NCBI RefSeq assembly: GCF_001514145.1
Contig: NZ_KQ948658.1
Location: forward strand, 444,668 to 508,667
Reading direction: 5' to 3'
Length of the DNA stretch: 64,000 nucleotides
DNA from: Streptomyces canus
GTDB taxonomy: Bacteria; Actinomycetota; Actinomycetes; Streptomycetales; Streptomycetaceae
Made by a program: the position numbers and the translations under genes. Every line of letters begins with the position of its first letter. Positions within the stretch are counted from its first letter, which is position 1. This document shows, in pieces, positions 52,493-60,779 of this stretch. The notes below the pieces were generated by a model. It did not search any database. It saw only the letters and a list, made by a program, of their open reading frames with translations, and was not told the DNA's origin.

Positions 52493-53499
52493 GCACTTCC
52501 CCCTACCTCGACGGCCCCTACGGCGACGACTTCACCATCGGTGAGCCGCTGCCCGCTGCCCCGGCCATCACCATCGACGAGGGCCTGGCCGCCCAGTACC
52601 AGGCGATCAGCGGCGACCCCGCCCGCTTGGCCCTGAGCCTTCCGCTGTCACACGCCACCACCGGCCGTGCGGCACGTGTGGTGAACTCCGCGCTCGCCCT
52701 CCAGGTCGCCATCGGTCAGTCCACCGTCGCCACCAGGATCGTCATCGCCAACCTGTTCTACCGCGACGTGACCGTGCATCAGCAGATCCCGGTGGGCACG
52801 ACACTGACCTCGACCGTCACCCCCGTCGCCCGCGCCTTCACCCGCGACAACGGCAAGGGCCGCCGGGCAAAGGTGTTGCTGGCGATCGAGACACGTGACC
52901 AGCACGGCGAACTGGTCGCCTCGCTGGAACGCCTGGCCCTCCTGCCCGTCCGGAGCCAGAACCACCTGATCGAGGCCGGGGACATCGGCAACGCCGACTC
53001 CGGCCGCAGCCTGACGGAACTGCTGCCGGCCGTACCGAAGGGCTGGGACCTCGCCCGCCTCTCCACCGCCCCGCTGCCCGAAGCCGGCTGGCAGGCAGGC
53101 GATCCGCTGCGCGACTCCATCAGCGGCGCCCTGGACCTGGTCCGGCTGACCCAGAACCAGGCCGCCGCCCACCGCGACCCGGCACGCGGCCAGCAGGGGC
53201 GTCGCCTGGTCTACGGCGGACACGTCGTCGCGCTAGCCCAGGCGTCCTTGTCCCGGCTCGTGCCCGGTCTGGCCGCCGTCGTGGGCTGGCGCTCGTGCGA
53301 TCACCTGGCCCCGTCCTTCGAGGACGACCTGCTCTCCTTCCACATCACCTGTGAGGAGGCGCTGCCCGTCGACAGCGGGGCCCTGGTCGCTTTCCGCATC
53401 CGCGGACAGGCCCGCAGGCCGGGAAGCGAACCGGTCGAGGTCCTCGACTTCCGCCCCGTGGCACTGGTTGCCGGAACGATCGGAGAAGACCATGGCTGA
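52489..53499 (+). CDS. MaoC-like double hot-dog enoyl-CoA hydratase
   Basis: 336 residues from the ATG at 52489, which overlaps the CitE stop. It is two hot-dog halves (about 10-155 and 170-336). The N-terminal half contains QYQAISGDPARLALS and the second half VYGGHVVALAQASLSRLVPGL. It resembles the mesaconyl-CoA / itaconyl-CoA hydratase type rather than single-domain MaoC. With CitE and CaiB neighbours it would hydrate a C4-C5 unsaturated dicarboxyl-CoA. The next gene starts 8 bp before its stop. Confidence 0.8.
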   Translation: MSTSPYLDGPYGDDFTIGEPLPAAPAITIDEGLAAQYQAISGDPARLALSLPLSHATTGRAARVVNSALALQVAIGQSTVATRIVIANLFYRDVTVHQQIPVGTTLTSTVTPVARAFTRDNGKGRRAKVLLAIETRDQHGELVASLERLALLPVRSQNHLIEAGDIGNADSGRSLTELLPAVPKGWDLARLSTAPLPEAGWQAGDPLRDSISGALDLVRLTQNQAAAHRDPARGQQGRRLVYGGHVVALAQASLSRLVPGLAAVVGWRSCDHLAPSFEDDLLSFHITCEEALPVDSGALVAFRIRGQARRPGSEPVEVLDFRPVALVAGTIGEDHG

Positions 53500-54679
53500 C
53501 GGCCTCGAACTCCTCGACGGCATCCGTGTCGTCTCGCTGGAGCAGTACATCGCCGCGCCCTACTGCACCCAGCTGCTCGCCGACGCCGGCGCCGAGATCA
53601 TCAAGGTGGAGCGCCCCACCACCGGCGACCCGCGCCGCTGGTACGACCCCAAGGTCGGGCCCGACGACGACTACATCAGCGGCGGCTTCGCCTCCTACAA
53701 CCGAGGCAAGAAGTCCGTCGAGCTGAACCTGTCCACCGACGACGACCGCCGGACCTTCGAGGAACTCCTCGCGACAGCCGACGTCCTGGTCAGCAACCTG
53801 CGGCCCGGCTCTCTGGAACGGCAGGGCCTCGCCCCCGAGGACCTGCGCCAACGCTTCCCTCGCCTGGTGATCTGCGAGATCTCCGGATTCGGGACCAACG
53901 GCGGCCCCTACGCGAAGTGGCCCGCGTTCGACTCCGTCATCCAGGGCATGAGCGGCCTGTCCAGCCTCATCGGTGAGCAGGACGGCCCGCCCGGCCTGGC
54001 GCCCATGGGGACCATGGACCTGATGGCGGGCATCTACGCCACCATCGGCATCCTCACCGCGCTCGTGGGCAGGGCCGCCACCGGCCACGGCTCCCACGTG
54101 GACGCCGCCATGTACGACATCGGCGCGGCCTTCCTGGAACGCCCGCTGACCTTGCACGAGTACACCGGCGAGATCCCCACCCGGGGCATCGACCGGTTCA
54201 GCCCCGTCGGCGCGTTCCGGGCCGGCGACGGAGGCTGGGTGTCCATCGTGATCCCGACCGAGGAGATGTGGCGCCGTTGTTGCGCCGCGCTGGGCCGCCC
54301 CGAGCTGGAGAGCGACCCGGAGCTGGACACCACCCTCAAGCGTGCCGAGCACATGGCGGGCCGGATCGTGCCGCTCCTGGAGGAGTGGGCCAAGGACAAG
54401 GATCGTCACGAGGCGGTCGCCGCGTTGCGTGAGACGGGGCAGCCGGCCGGCCTCGTGCAGACCATCGCCGACGTCCGGGCCTGCGAACAGCTGGCCCACC
54501 GCGGCCTGTTCGCGCCGATCGACGACGAGCGGGCCCGGCGTACCGACGGCACCGCACTCAGCCTGCCGCGCCTGCCCCTGCTGTTCGACGGCCGGGGCGC
54601 GCGACCGGGACCCGTTCCCCGGCTCGGCGCCGACAACGACGAGTTCCGTACGCCCAACTCCAGTGAGGTGCCCCAGTGA
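53492..54679 (+). CDS. Class III CoA-transferase (CaiB/BaiF family)
   Basis: 395 residues from the ATG at 53492. The N-terminal Rossmann half starts LLDGIRVVSLEQYIAAPYCTQLLADAGAEIIKVE. The catalytic Asp176 lies in GTMDLMAG. RGKKSVELNL is the CoA-binding loop. It moves CoA between acyl-CoA and a carboxylate, commonly succinyl-CoA to a dicarboxylate. It is coupled to the MaoC-like gene upstream and by four bases to the aldehyde dehydrogenase gene downstream. Confidence 0.92.
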   Translation: MADGLELLDGIRVVSLEQYIAAPYCTQLLADAGAEIIKVERPTTGDPRRWYDPKVGPDDDYISGGFASYNRGKKSVELNLSTDDDRRTFEELLATADVLVSNLRPGSLERQGLAPEDLRQRFPRLVICEISGFGTNGGPYAKWPAFDSVIQGMSGLSSLIGEQDGPPGLAPMGTMDLMAGIYATIGILTALVGRAATGHGSHVDAAMYDIGAAFLERPLTLHEYTGEIPTRGIDRFSPVGAFRAGDGGWVSIVIPTEEMWRRCCAALGRPELESDPELDTTLKRAEHMAGRIVPLLEEWAKDKDRHEAVAALRETGQPAGLVQTIADVRACEQLAHRGLFAPIDDERARRTDGTALSLPRLPLLFDGRGARPGPVPRLGADNDEFRTPNSSEVPQ

Positions 54680-56115
54680 TCCCCTCCGCCCCCACCGAGC
54701 TGTTCATCGACGGCGCCTTCCGTCCCGCCGCGGACGGCGGCACGTTCCCCGTGGAGGACCCCGCCACCGAGCAGATCCTCACGAGCGTGGCGGACGCCAC
54801 CGTCGAGGACGGCAAGGACGCGGCCGCGGCCGCTGCCGCCGCGCTGCCCGAGTGGAGCCGACGCGCGCCGCGGGAGCGAGCCGAGATTCTGCGCCGTGCC
54901 TTCGAACTCATCATCGCGGCGAAGAACGAACTCGCCGCTCTGATCACCGCCGAGAACGGCAAGGCGCGCACGGACGCCGAGGCCGAGGTCGCCTACGCGG
55001 CCGAGTTCTTCCGCTGGTACAGCGAGGAAGCCGTCCGCATTCCGGGCCACCTCGGGATGGCGCCTTCCGGCGAGCGGCGGATCATCGAGATCTCCCAGCC
55101 GGTCGGGGTGTCCCTGCTGCTGACCCCGTGGAACCTGCCCGCCGCGATGATCACGCGGAAGGTCGCGCCGGCGCTGGCCGCCGGCTGCACGGTCGTCGTC
55201 AAACCGTCCCGACAGACGCCACTGACCTCGCTGTACCTGGCCCGCCTGCTCACCGAGGCGGGCGTCCCCGCCGGAGTGGTCAACGTGGTACCCACGGCCC
55301 GCGACGTCTCCCTCACCGCCGAGCTCGTCGCCCGCGGGCCGGTACGCGCCCTGTCCTTCACCGGCTCCACCCGCGTAGGCAGTGCCCTCCTCGGCCAGGC
55401 CGCCGAGCGGGTGCTGAAGACGTCGATGGAACTGGGGGGCAACGCCCCGTTCATCGTCTTCTCCGACGCCGACCTGGACGCGGCCGTCTCCGGCGCGCTG
55501 GTGGCCAAGATGCGGCACAACGCCGAGGCGTGCACCGCCGCCAACCGGTTCTACGTCCACGCCTCCGTGCACGACGAGTTCGTCTCCCGGCTGGCCAAGG
55601 GCCTGGCCGAACTCGAGGTGGGCCCTGGCCATGTGCGGTCGGTGCAGGTCGGCCCGATGGCCTCGGCTTCCGCGCGTGACTCCCTCACCGAGGCGGTCCA
55701 GTCGGCCGTCGACTCCGGCGGCAGGGTGGTGCTGGGCGGCAGCCCCCTCAAGGAGAGGGGTTACTACTTCTCGCCCACCCTGATCGACGACGTCCCGCCC
55801 ACCGCCCCCGTGCTCGACCACGAGCTGTTCGGGCCCGTCGCGCCGGTGGTCTCCTTCGACTCCGACGACGCCGTGATCGAGATGGCCAACGGCACCGAAA
55901 TGGGCCTGGGGTCCTACGTCTTCACGCAGGACCTGCGGCGCGGTCTGAGCGTGGCCGAACAACTGGAGTCCGGCATGGTCGGCCTGAACACCGGCGTGTT
56001 CTCCGACCCCGCCGCGCCGTTCGGCGGCGTCAAGCAGAGCGGCATCGGCCGCGAGGGCGGACGGCACGGCATCCACGAGTTCCTCGAGACCAAGTACATC
56101 GCCACCCAGTGGTGA
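54676..56115 (+). CDS. NAD(P)-dependent aldehyde dehydrogenase, succinate-semialdehyde type
   Basis: 479 residues from a GTG overlapping the CaiB stop. TPWNLPAAMITRKVAPALAAGC is the cofactor region, FTGSTRVG at about 228, general base Glu252 (MELGG), and nucleophile Cys286 (AEACTAAN). It resembles the GabD group. With the aminotransferase and amidinohydrolase downstream, oxidation of succinate semialdehyde to succinate is a reasonable proposal. Confidence 0.92.
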   Translation: MIPSAPTELFIDGAFRPAADGGTFPVEDPATEQILTSVADATVEDGKDAAAAAAAALPEWSRRAPRERAEILRRAFELIIAAKNELAALITAENGKARTDAEAEVAYAAEFFRWYSEEAVRIPGHLGMAPSGERRIIEISQPVGVSLLLTPWNLPAAMITRKVAPALAAGCTVVVKPSRQTPLTSLYLARLLTEAGVPAGVVNVVPTARDVSLTAELVARGPVRALSFTGSTRVGSALLGQAAERVLKTSMELGGNAPFIVFSDADLDAAVSGALVAKMRHNAEACTAANRFYVHASVHDEFVSRLAKGLAELEVGPGHVRSVQVGPMASASARDSLTEAVQSAVDSGGRVVLGGSPLKERGYYFSPTLIDDVPPTAPVLDHELFGPVAPVVSFDSDDAVIEMANGTEMGLGSYVFTQDLRRGLSVAEQLESGMVGLNTGVFSDPAAPFGGVKQSGIGREGGRHGIHEFLETKYIATQW

Positions 56116-56150
56116 CGTCCGCACCGGCGACGTACAGAAACGAGCATCCC

Positions 56151-57644
56151 ATGACCGCACAACTGACCCCCGAAGTACGCGGCCTGCTGTCGTCCACCGT
56201 GCTCAGCTGGCTCGACAAGCCGCCGCTGGGCCCCTTCATCGACGGCAGTTGGCGCACGGCCCGCTCCGACACCCTCATTGATGTGATCGACCCGGGCACC
56301 GGCCTGCCCGTCACCGCCTACGCCGCCTCGTCGGCCGAGGACGTCACCGACGCCGTGGCTGCCGCCCGCAGGGCCTTCGACGACGGTCGCTGGAGCGAGC
56401 TGGACCCGGAGGTGCGCGAGCAGACGCTGCGCCACCTCGCCGACCTGTTGGAGAAGGACGCCGAGGTCGTGGCCCAGCTGGAGGCCCTGGACACCGGCAA
56501 GCCTCTGGCCGAGGCCCGCCTCGACATCGAGGAGGCGGTCGCCGTGCTGCGCTACTACGCGGGGTGGGCCACGAAGGTCGAGGGCTCGGTCATCCCCGCA
56601 CCGCGCCGTTTCGTCGCTACCGGCACCCGCGAGGCGATCGGAGTATGCGCGGCCATCACGCCGTGGAACTACCCGCTGCCCATTCTCATGTACAAGCTGG
56701 CGCCCGCCCTCGCGTTCGGCAACACCTTCGTGGCCAAGCCGTCGGAGCAGACGGTCCTGTCGACGGCCTACCTCGCGCAGCTGTGCGCGATGGCCGGTGT
56801 CCCGGACGGCGTGGTCAACATCCTTCCCGGGGCCGGAGCGACCGGCGCGGCGCTCACGGCAATCCAGGGGATCGACAAGATCGCGTTCACCGGATCGACC
56901 CGCACCGGCCAGGCCGTGATGCGCGCCGCCGCCGGCACCCTCACCAAGGTCAGCCTCGAACTCGGCGGCAAGAGCCCCCAGTTGGTCTTCGCCGACGCAG
57001 ACCTGGACGCCGCGATCGACGGTGTGATGGGGGGCATCTGGACCAACGCCGGACAAGTATGCGTCGCCGGCAGCCGCCTGATCATCGACCGTCGCGTCCA
57101 TGATGAGTTCGTCGCCGAACTCATCAGCCGCACCCGCCGGCTGTCCCTCGGTCACGGCCTGGCTCCGGCGACCAGCCTGGGGCCGCTCGTCTCGGCCGTA
57201 CAGCGCGACCGTGTCGCCGCATTCGTCGACCAGGCGGCCGCAGAGGGTGCCAACGTCGAGACCACATCTGAACTGCCCGACGAGGAGGGCTTCTTCGTCG
57301 CCCCGACTGTCGTCACCGGAGCCCGGCCGGGGCAGCGCATCGAACAGGAAGAAGTCTTCGGCCCGGTCCTGACCGTGCTGCCCTTCGACGACGAGGGCGA
57401 GGCCCTCCGACTGGCCAACGGTTCCGCCTACGGGCTGGCTTCATCCGTGTGGACCACGAACGCCTCCCGCGTACACCGCGTCTCCCGGCGCCTGCGCGCA
57501 GGCACCGTGTGGGTCAACACCTACGGGGTCTTCCACCCCACCCTGCCCTTCGGCGGTGTGAAGGCGTCCGGGTTCGGCCGCGAGCTGGGTTCGGCTGCCG
57601 TCGACCACTACACCGAGCTCAAGACCACGGTGATCGACCTGTAG
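56151..57644 (+). CDS. NAD(P)-dependent aldehyde dehydrogenase, betaine/aminobutyraldehyde type
   Basis: 497 residues from the ATG at 56151; an in-frame GTG at 56109 overlaps the previous gene and is less likely. ITPWNYPLPILMYKLAPALAFGN, FTGSTRTG, Glu270 (LELGGKSPQLVF) and Cys304 (AGQVCVAGSR) are intact. The pattern is that of aminoaldehyde/betaine-aldehyde dehydrogenases. It may oxidise a guanidino- or aminobutyraldehyde to feed the next step; this is inferred from neighbours. Confidence 0.92.
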   Translation: MTAQLTPEVRGLLSSTVLSWLDKPPLGPFIDGSWRTARSDTLIDVIDPGTGLPVTAYAASSAEDVTDAVAAARRAFDDGRWSELDPEVREQTLRHLADLLEKDAEVVAQLEALDTGKPLAEARLDIEEAVAVLRYYAGWATKVEGSVIPAPRRFVATGTREAIGVCAAITPWNYPLPILMYKLAPALAFGNTFVAKPSEQTVLSTAYLAQLCAMAGVPDGVVNILPGAGATGAALTAIQGIDKIAFTGSTRTGQAVMRAAAGTLTKVSLELGGKSPQLVFADADLDAAIDGVMGGIWTNAGQVCVAGSRLIIDRRVHDEFVAELISRTRRLSLGHGLAPATSLGPLVSAVQRDRVAAFVDQAAAEGANVETTSELPDEEGFFVAPTVVTGARPGQRIEQEEVFGPVLTVLPFDDEGEALRLANGSAYGLASSVWTTNASRVHRVSRRLRAGTVWVNTYGVFHPTLPFGGVKASGFGRELGSAAVDHYTELKTTVIDL

Positions 57645-57706
57645 GCCGGTCCTGGGCCGGCCGCCTCAATCGGATCGGTCGTCCCCGCAACTGAGGAACT
57701 CACGCA

Positions 57707-58129
57707 ATGCCCAGTGCCACCCGGAACACCTCTGCCCACGGGCATCCCTTCCAGGACATGTCTGCCCAGGACATGTCTGCCGCTCGGGACCAACTGGTTC
57801 TGCCACGCCGACTACGGGCGTCGCGAGATCGCCGACGCGGCCCACGCCCAACTTCCGCGCCTGCACGTGTACTCCACCTTCGGCGACTACGCCAACGCGC
57901 CGACCGACGAACTGACCGACCGCTCGCAGGCTCTGGGCCGGCCCGAGCGAACTGTCGCAAGGACCCCTCCCTCGTCCACCGCGCGGTGCACGCCATCCGT
58001 GACGCCGGCGTTCTGACCCGTCCGTTCGCTTCCGGCGGCCTGCAGATCTCACCGGCCCTGTGCGTCACCGACACAGAACTCGAGCAGCTGGCAGAGGGAG
58101 TCCGCAAGGGACTCGCCAGTCTGCTGTGA
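57707..58129 (+). pseudogene. Collapsed class III aminotransferase gene
   Basis: Three pieces of one aminotransferase remain in two frames. They are an N-terminal HGHPFQDMSAQDMSAARDQ (57740-57796), then in the +1 frame NWFCHADYGRREIADAAHAQ and YSTFGDYANAPTDELTDR (57790-57935), then back in the first frame the C-terminus PSLVHRAVHAIRDAGVLTRP and LEQLAEGVRKGLASLL (57965-58129). The whole pyridoxal-binding middle (about 300 residues in intact relatives) is missing. A 15-bp tandem duplication (caggacatgtctgcc twice) near 57750-57782 adds to the damage. The frame is open from 57707 to 58129 but cannot encode a working enzyme. Confidence 0.85.
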
Positions 58130-58160
58130 CCACCACCGCATCCCCAAGAAAGGCGCCAAC

Positions 58161-59174
58161 ATGGGCACCCCCCTGCCTCCCCAGCCCCGGGTCCGCCTCG
58201 ACCAGGTGGTTGGACAGACCGACTTCACCCAGGTCCCCCGCTTCGCGGGACCCACCACCTTCGCCTCGCTGCCGCGCCCCCACGAGACCGGCGATCTCGA
58301 CGTGGCCGTCGTCGGTGTCCCCTTCGACGCCGGTGTCAGCTACCGGCCCGGTGCCCGATTCGGCCCCCAGCACATCCGTATCGCCTCCCGCCTGCTGCGC
58401 CCCTACAACCCCGAGGCCGACGCCTGGCCCTTCCTCGGCCAGCAGGTCGTCGACCTCGGCGACATCACCGCCCACCCCTACGACATCCCCGCCGCCATCA
58501 CCTCCATCGAGCAGGGTGCCCGCAGCGTCCTGGAACGCGCGGACAAGGTGCTCGTCCTCGGCGGCGACCACACCATCGCCCTGCCGGTGCTGCGCGCGCT
58601 GCACGCCCGGCACGGGCCGATATCCGTCCTGCACTTCGACGCGCACCTCGACACCTGGGACACCTACTTCAACACCCCCTACCTGCACGGCACGCCCTTC
58701 CGCCGCGCCGGCGAGGAGGGGCTGCTGGACCGCGAAGGATGCATGCACGTCGGCATTCGCGGCGGCTTGTACGGGCCCGGCGACATGGACCATGACCGTG
58801 CACTCGGCTTCGCACCCGTGCGCTGCGAAGAGATCGAGGACATCGGCGTGCGCGGCACCGTCGAACGCATGCGTGCCCGACTCGGCGAACGCCCCGTCTA
58901 CGTCTCGGTCGACATCGACGTTCTCGACCCGGCCTTCGCGCCGGGCACCGGCACACCCGAGTCCGGCGGACTCACGGCCCGCGAACTGCTCATGCTGCTG
59001 CGCGCCACCAGCGGTCTGAACGTGGTCGGTGCGGACATCGTCGAGGTCGCCCCCGCGTACGACCACGCAGAGATCACCGGTGTCGCCGCGGCCCATGTCG
59101 GCTACGAGCTGCTGTCCGCCTGGGCACCGAAGATCGACCCGTCGCGAGCTCCGGGCAGCACGCGCGGGGCGTGA
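58161..59174 (+). CDS. Arginase-family amidinohydrolase (agmatinase / guanidinobutyrase type)
   Basis: 337 residues. Binuclear manganese ligands are intact: His137 (GGDHTIALP), Asp160, His162, Asp164 (FDAHLDTWD), and Asp251 and Asp253 (SVDIDVLDP). The N-terminal stretch FASLPRPHETGDLDVAVVGVPFD and EVAPAYDHAEITGVAAAH are typical of agmatinase/guanidinobutyrase. It splits urea from a guanidino compound. The adjacent GABA-type aminotransferase and SSADH favour 4-guanidinobutyrate as substrate; agmatine or guanidinopropionate remain possible. Confidence 0.9.
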   Translation: MGTPLPPQPRVRLDQVVGQTDFTQVPRFAGPTTFASLPRPHETGDLDVAVVGVPFDAGVSYRPGARFGPQHIRIASRLLRPYNPEADAWPFLGQQVVDLGDITAHPYDIPAAITSIEQGARSVLERADKVLVLGGDHTIALPVLRALHARHGPISVLHFDAHLDTWDTYFNTPYLHGTPFRRAGEEGLLDREGCMHVGIRGGLYGPGDMDHDRALGFAPVRCEEIEDIGVRGTVERMRARLGERPVYVSVDIDVLDPAFAPGTGTPESGGLTARELLMLLRATSGLNVVGADIVEVAPAYDHAEITGVAAAHVGYELLSAWAPKIDPSRAPGSTRGA

Positions 59175-59225
59175 CGGCCTCGCTGCCCCTACATGCGGCG
59201 CGGTGTTCACTCGAATCATCAATTG

Positions 59226-59258
59226 CTCTGGATTTTTTCAGAGAGTGAACTCTTGACA
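59226..59258 (+). promoter_or_regulatory. Promoter/operator region before the aminotransferase gene
   Basis: An A/T-rich stretch holds CTCTG-n8-CAGAG (59226-59243) and the overlapping dyad GAGT-ga-ACTC (59243-59252), directly before a consensus -35 TTGACA (59253-59258). No good -10 hexamer was found at 16-19 bp. Dyads with A/T-rich centres beside the -35 are consistent with control by the Lrp-type regulator at the end of the cluster. Confidence 0.5.
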
Positions 59259-59328
59259 AGCTTTTGATGCCAATGTCACCGTCGTCGCTAGCGTTGGCGT
59301 CATCCGCACATCTTTTCCAGGAGTCGTC

Positions 59329-60684
59329 ATGACCGTACTGCCCGGAGGCCCGGCCGTTCCTCAGGAACGCCGCATCCTCACCGCGATTCCCGGCCCCAGG
59401 TCGCAGGAACTGATGACGCGCAAGAAGAGCGTTGTCGCGGACGCCATCGCCACGGTCCTACCGGTTTTCGCGGCGCGTGCGGGGGGCGGGATCGTCGAAG
59501 ACGTCGACGGCAACCGGCTGATCGACCTCGGCTCAGGTCTCGGGGTCACGGTGGTCGGCAACGCTGCGGAAGCGGTGGTACGCCGCCTCTCCGACCAGGC
59601 GGCACAGTTCACGCACACCGCCTTCAGCGTCACTCCGTACGAAGGCTATGTGCAGGTCTGCGAGGCACTCGCAGACCTCACGCCGGGTGACCACGCCAAG
59701 AAGTCCGCGCTGTTCAACAGCGGTGCCGAGGCCGTGGAGAACGCCGTGAAGGCCGCCCGCGTGTACACCGGGAGGCAGGCCGTGGTCGTGTTCGACCACG
59801 GGTACCACGGCCGGACGAACCTGACGATGGCGCTGACGGCGAAGAACATGCCTTTCAAGCACGGCTTCGGCCCGTTCGCACCCGAGGTCTACCGGGTGCC
59901 CTTGGCATACGGGTACCGCTGGCCGACCGGTCCGGAGAACGCCGGTCCCGAGGCCGCCGCGCAGGCCATCGACCAGATCACCAGGCAGGTCGGCCCCCGG
60001 AACGTCGCCGCGATCATCATCGAGCCGCTGCTCGGTGAGGGCGGCGTGATCGAGCCGGCGAAGGGCTTCCTGCCCGCACTGAGCAGGTTCGCCGCGGACA
60101 ACGGCATCGTCTTCGTCGCCGACGAGATCCAGTCCGGCTTCTGCCGCACCGGGCAGTGGTTCGCCTGCGAGGACGAGGGCATCGTCCCGGACCTGATCAC
60201 CACGGCGAAGGGCATCGCGGGCGGCCTCCCGCTCGCCGCCGTCACCGGACGCGCCGAGATCATGGACGCCGCGCACGCGGGCGGCCTGGGCGGCACGTAC
60301 GGCGGCAACCCGATCGCCTGTGCGGCTGCACTCGGTGCGATCGAGACGATGAAGGAGATGGACCTCAACGCCAGGGCGAAGAACATTGAGGCGATCATGA
60401 AACCCCGCCTCACCGCCATGGCAGAGAGGTTCGACGTCATCGGTGACGTTCGCGGTCGCGGCGCCATGATCGCCATCGAGCTGGTCAAGGACCGTGCGAC
60501 CAAGGAGCCGAATCCGGAGGCGGCGGCAGCTCTGGCGGCTGCTTGCCACCAGCAGGGTGCCCTGGTCCTGGTGACCGGCACCTACGGCAACGTCATCCGC
60601 TTCCTCCCCCCGCTCGTCATCGGCGAGGACCTCCTCAACGAGGGCCTCGACATCCTCCACGAGGCTCTGGAAGCCCGTCAGTAA
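59329..60684 (+). CDS. gabT: 4-aminobutyrate (class III) aminotransferase
   Basis: 451 residues; ggag ends six bases before the ATG. Landmarks are FNSGAEAVENAVKAAR, HGYHGRTNLTMALT, the pyridoxal pocket VFVADEIQSGFCRTG with Asp265, and Schiff-base Lys294 (TTAKGIAGGLP). The N-terminal IPGPRSQEL and YGGNPIACAAAL are characteristic of actinobacterial GabT. It converts GABA and 2-oxoglutarate to succinate semialdehyde and glutamate. It has its own promoter region and is followed by a permease gene. Confidence 0.93.
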   Translation: MTVLPGGPAVPQERRILTAIPGPRSQELMTRKKSVVADAIATVLPVFAARAGGGIVEDVDGNRLIDLGSGLGVTVVGNAAEAVVRRLSDQAAQFTHTAFSVTPYEGYVQVCEALADLTPGDHAKKSALFNSGAEAVENAVKAARVYTGRQAVVVFDHGYHGRTNLTMALTAKNMPFKHGFGPFAPEVYRVPLAYGYRWPTGPENAGPEAAAQAIDQITRQVGPRNVAAIIIEPLLGEGGVIEPAKGFLPALSRFAADNGIVFVADEIQSGFCRTGQWFACEDEGIVPDLITTAKGIAGGLPLAAVTGRAEIMDAAHAGGLGGTYGGNPIACAAALGAIETMKEMDLNARAKNIEAIMKPRLTAMAERFDVIGDVRGRGAMIAIELVKDRATKEPNPEAAAALAAACHQQGALVLVTGTYGNVIRFLPPLVIGEDLLNEGLDILHEALEARQ

Positions 60685-60732
60685 AGACCCCCCTCAGGCA
60701 ACTCGCGGATCCCCGACACCCCCCGCTGGAGG

Positions 60733-60745
60733 TACATGATGTGTA
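60733..60745 (+). promoter_or_regulatory. Small inverted repeat before the permease gene
   Basis: TACA-tgatg-TGTA lies 35 bp before the permease ATG. It is similar in size and A/T-rich centre to the TACGAT dyad before the Lrp gene (both begin TAC and end GTA). It may be a binding site for that regulator. Weak evidence. Confidence 0.35.
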
Positions 60746-60779
60746 GAGCAGGCAGCACTTCGTCCCTTAGGGGGACGCC

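Noticed and set aside
57707..58129. Intact 140-residue small protein
   Set aside because: Its two ends belong to a class III aminotransferase and the middle lies in another frame, so it is treated as a pseudogene.
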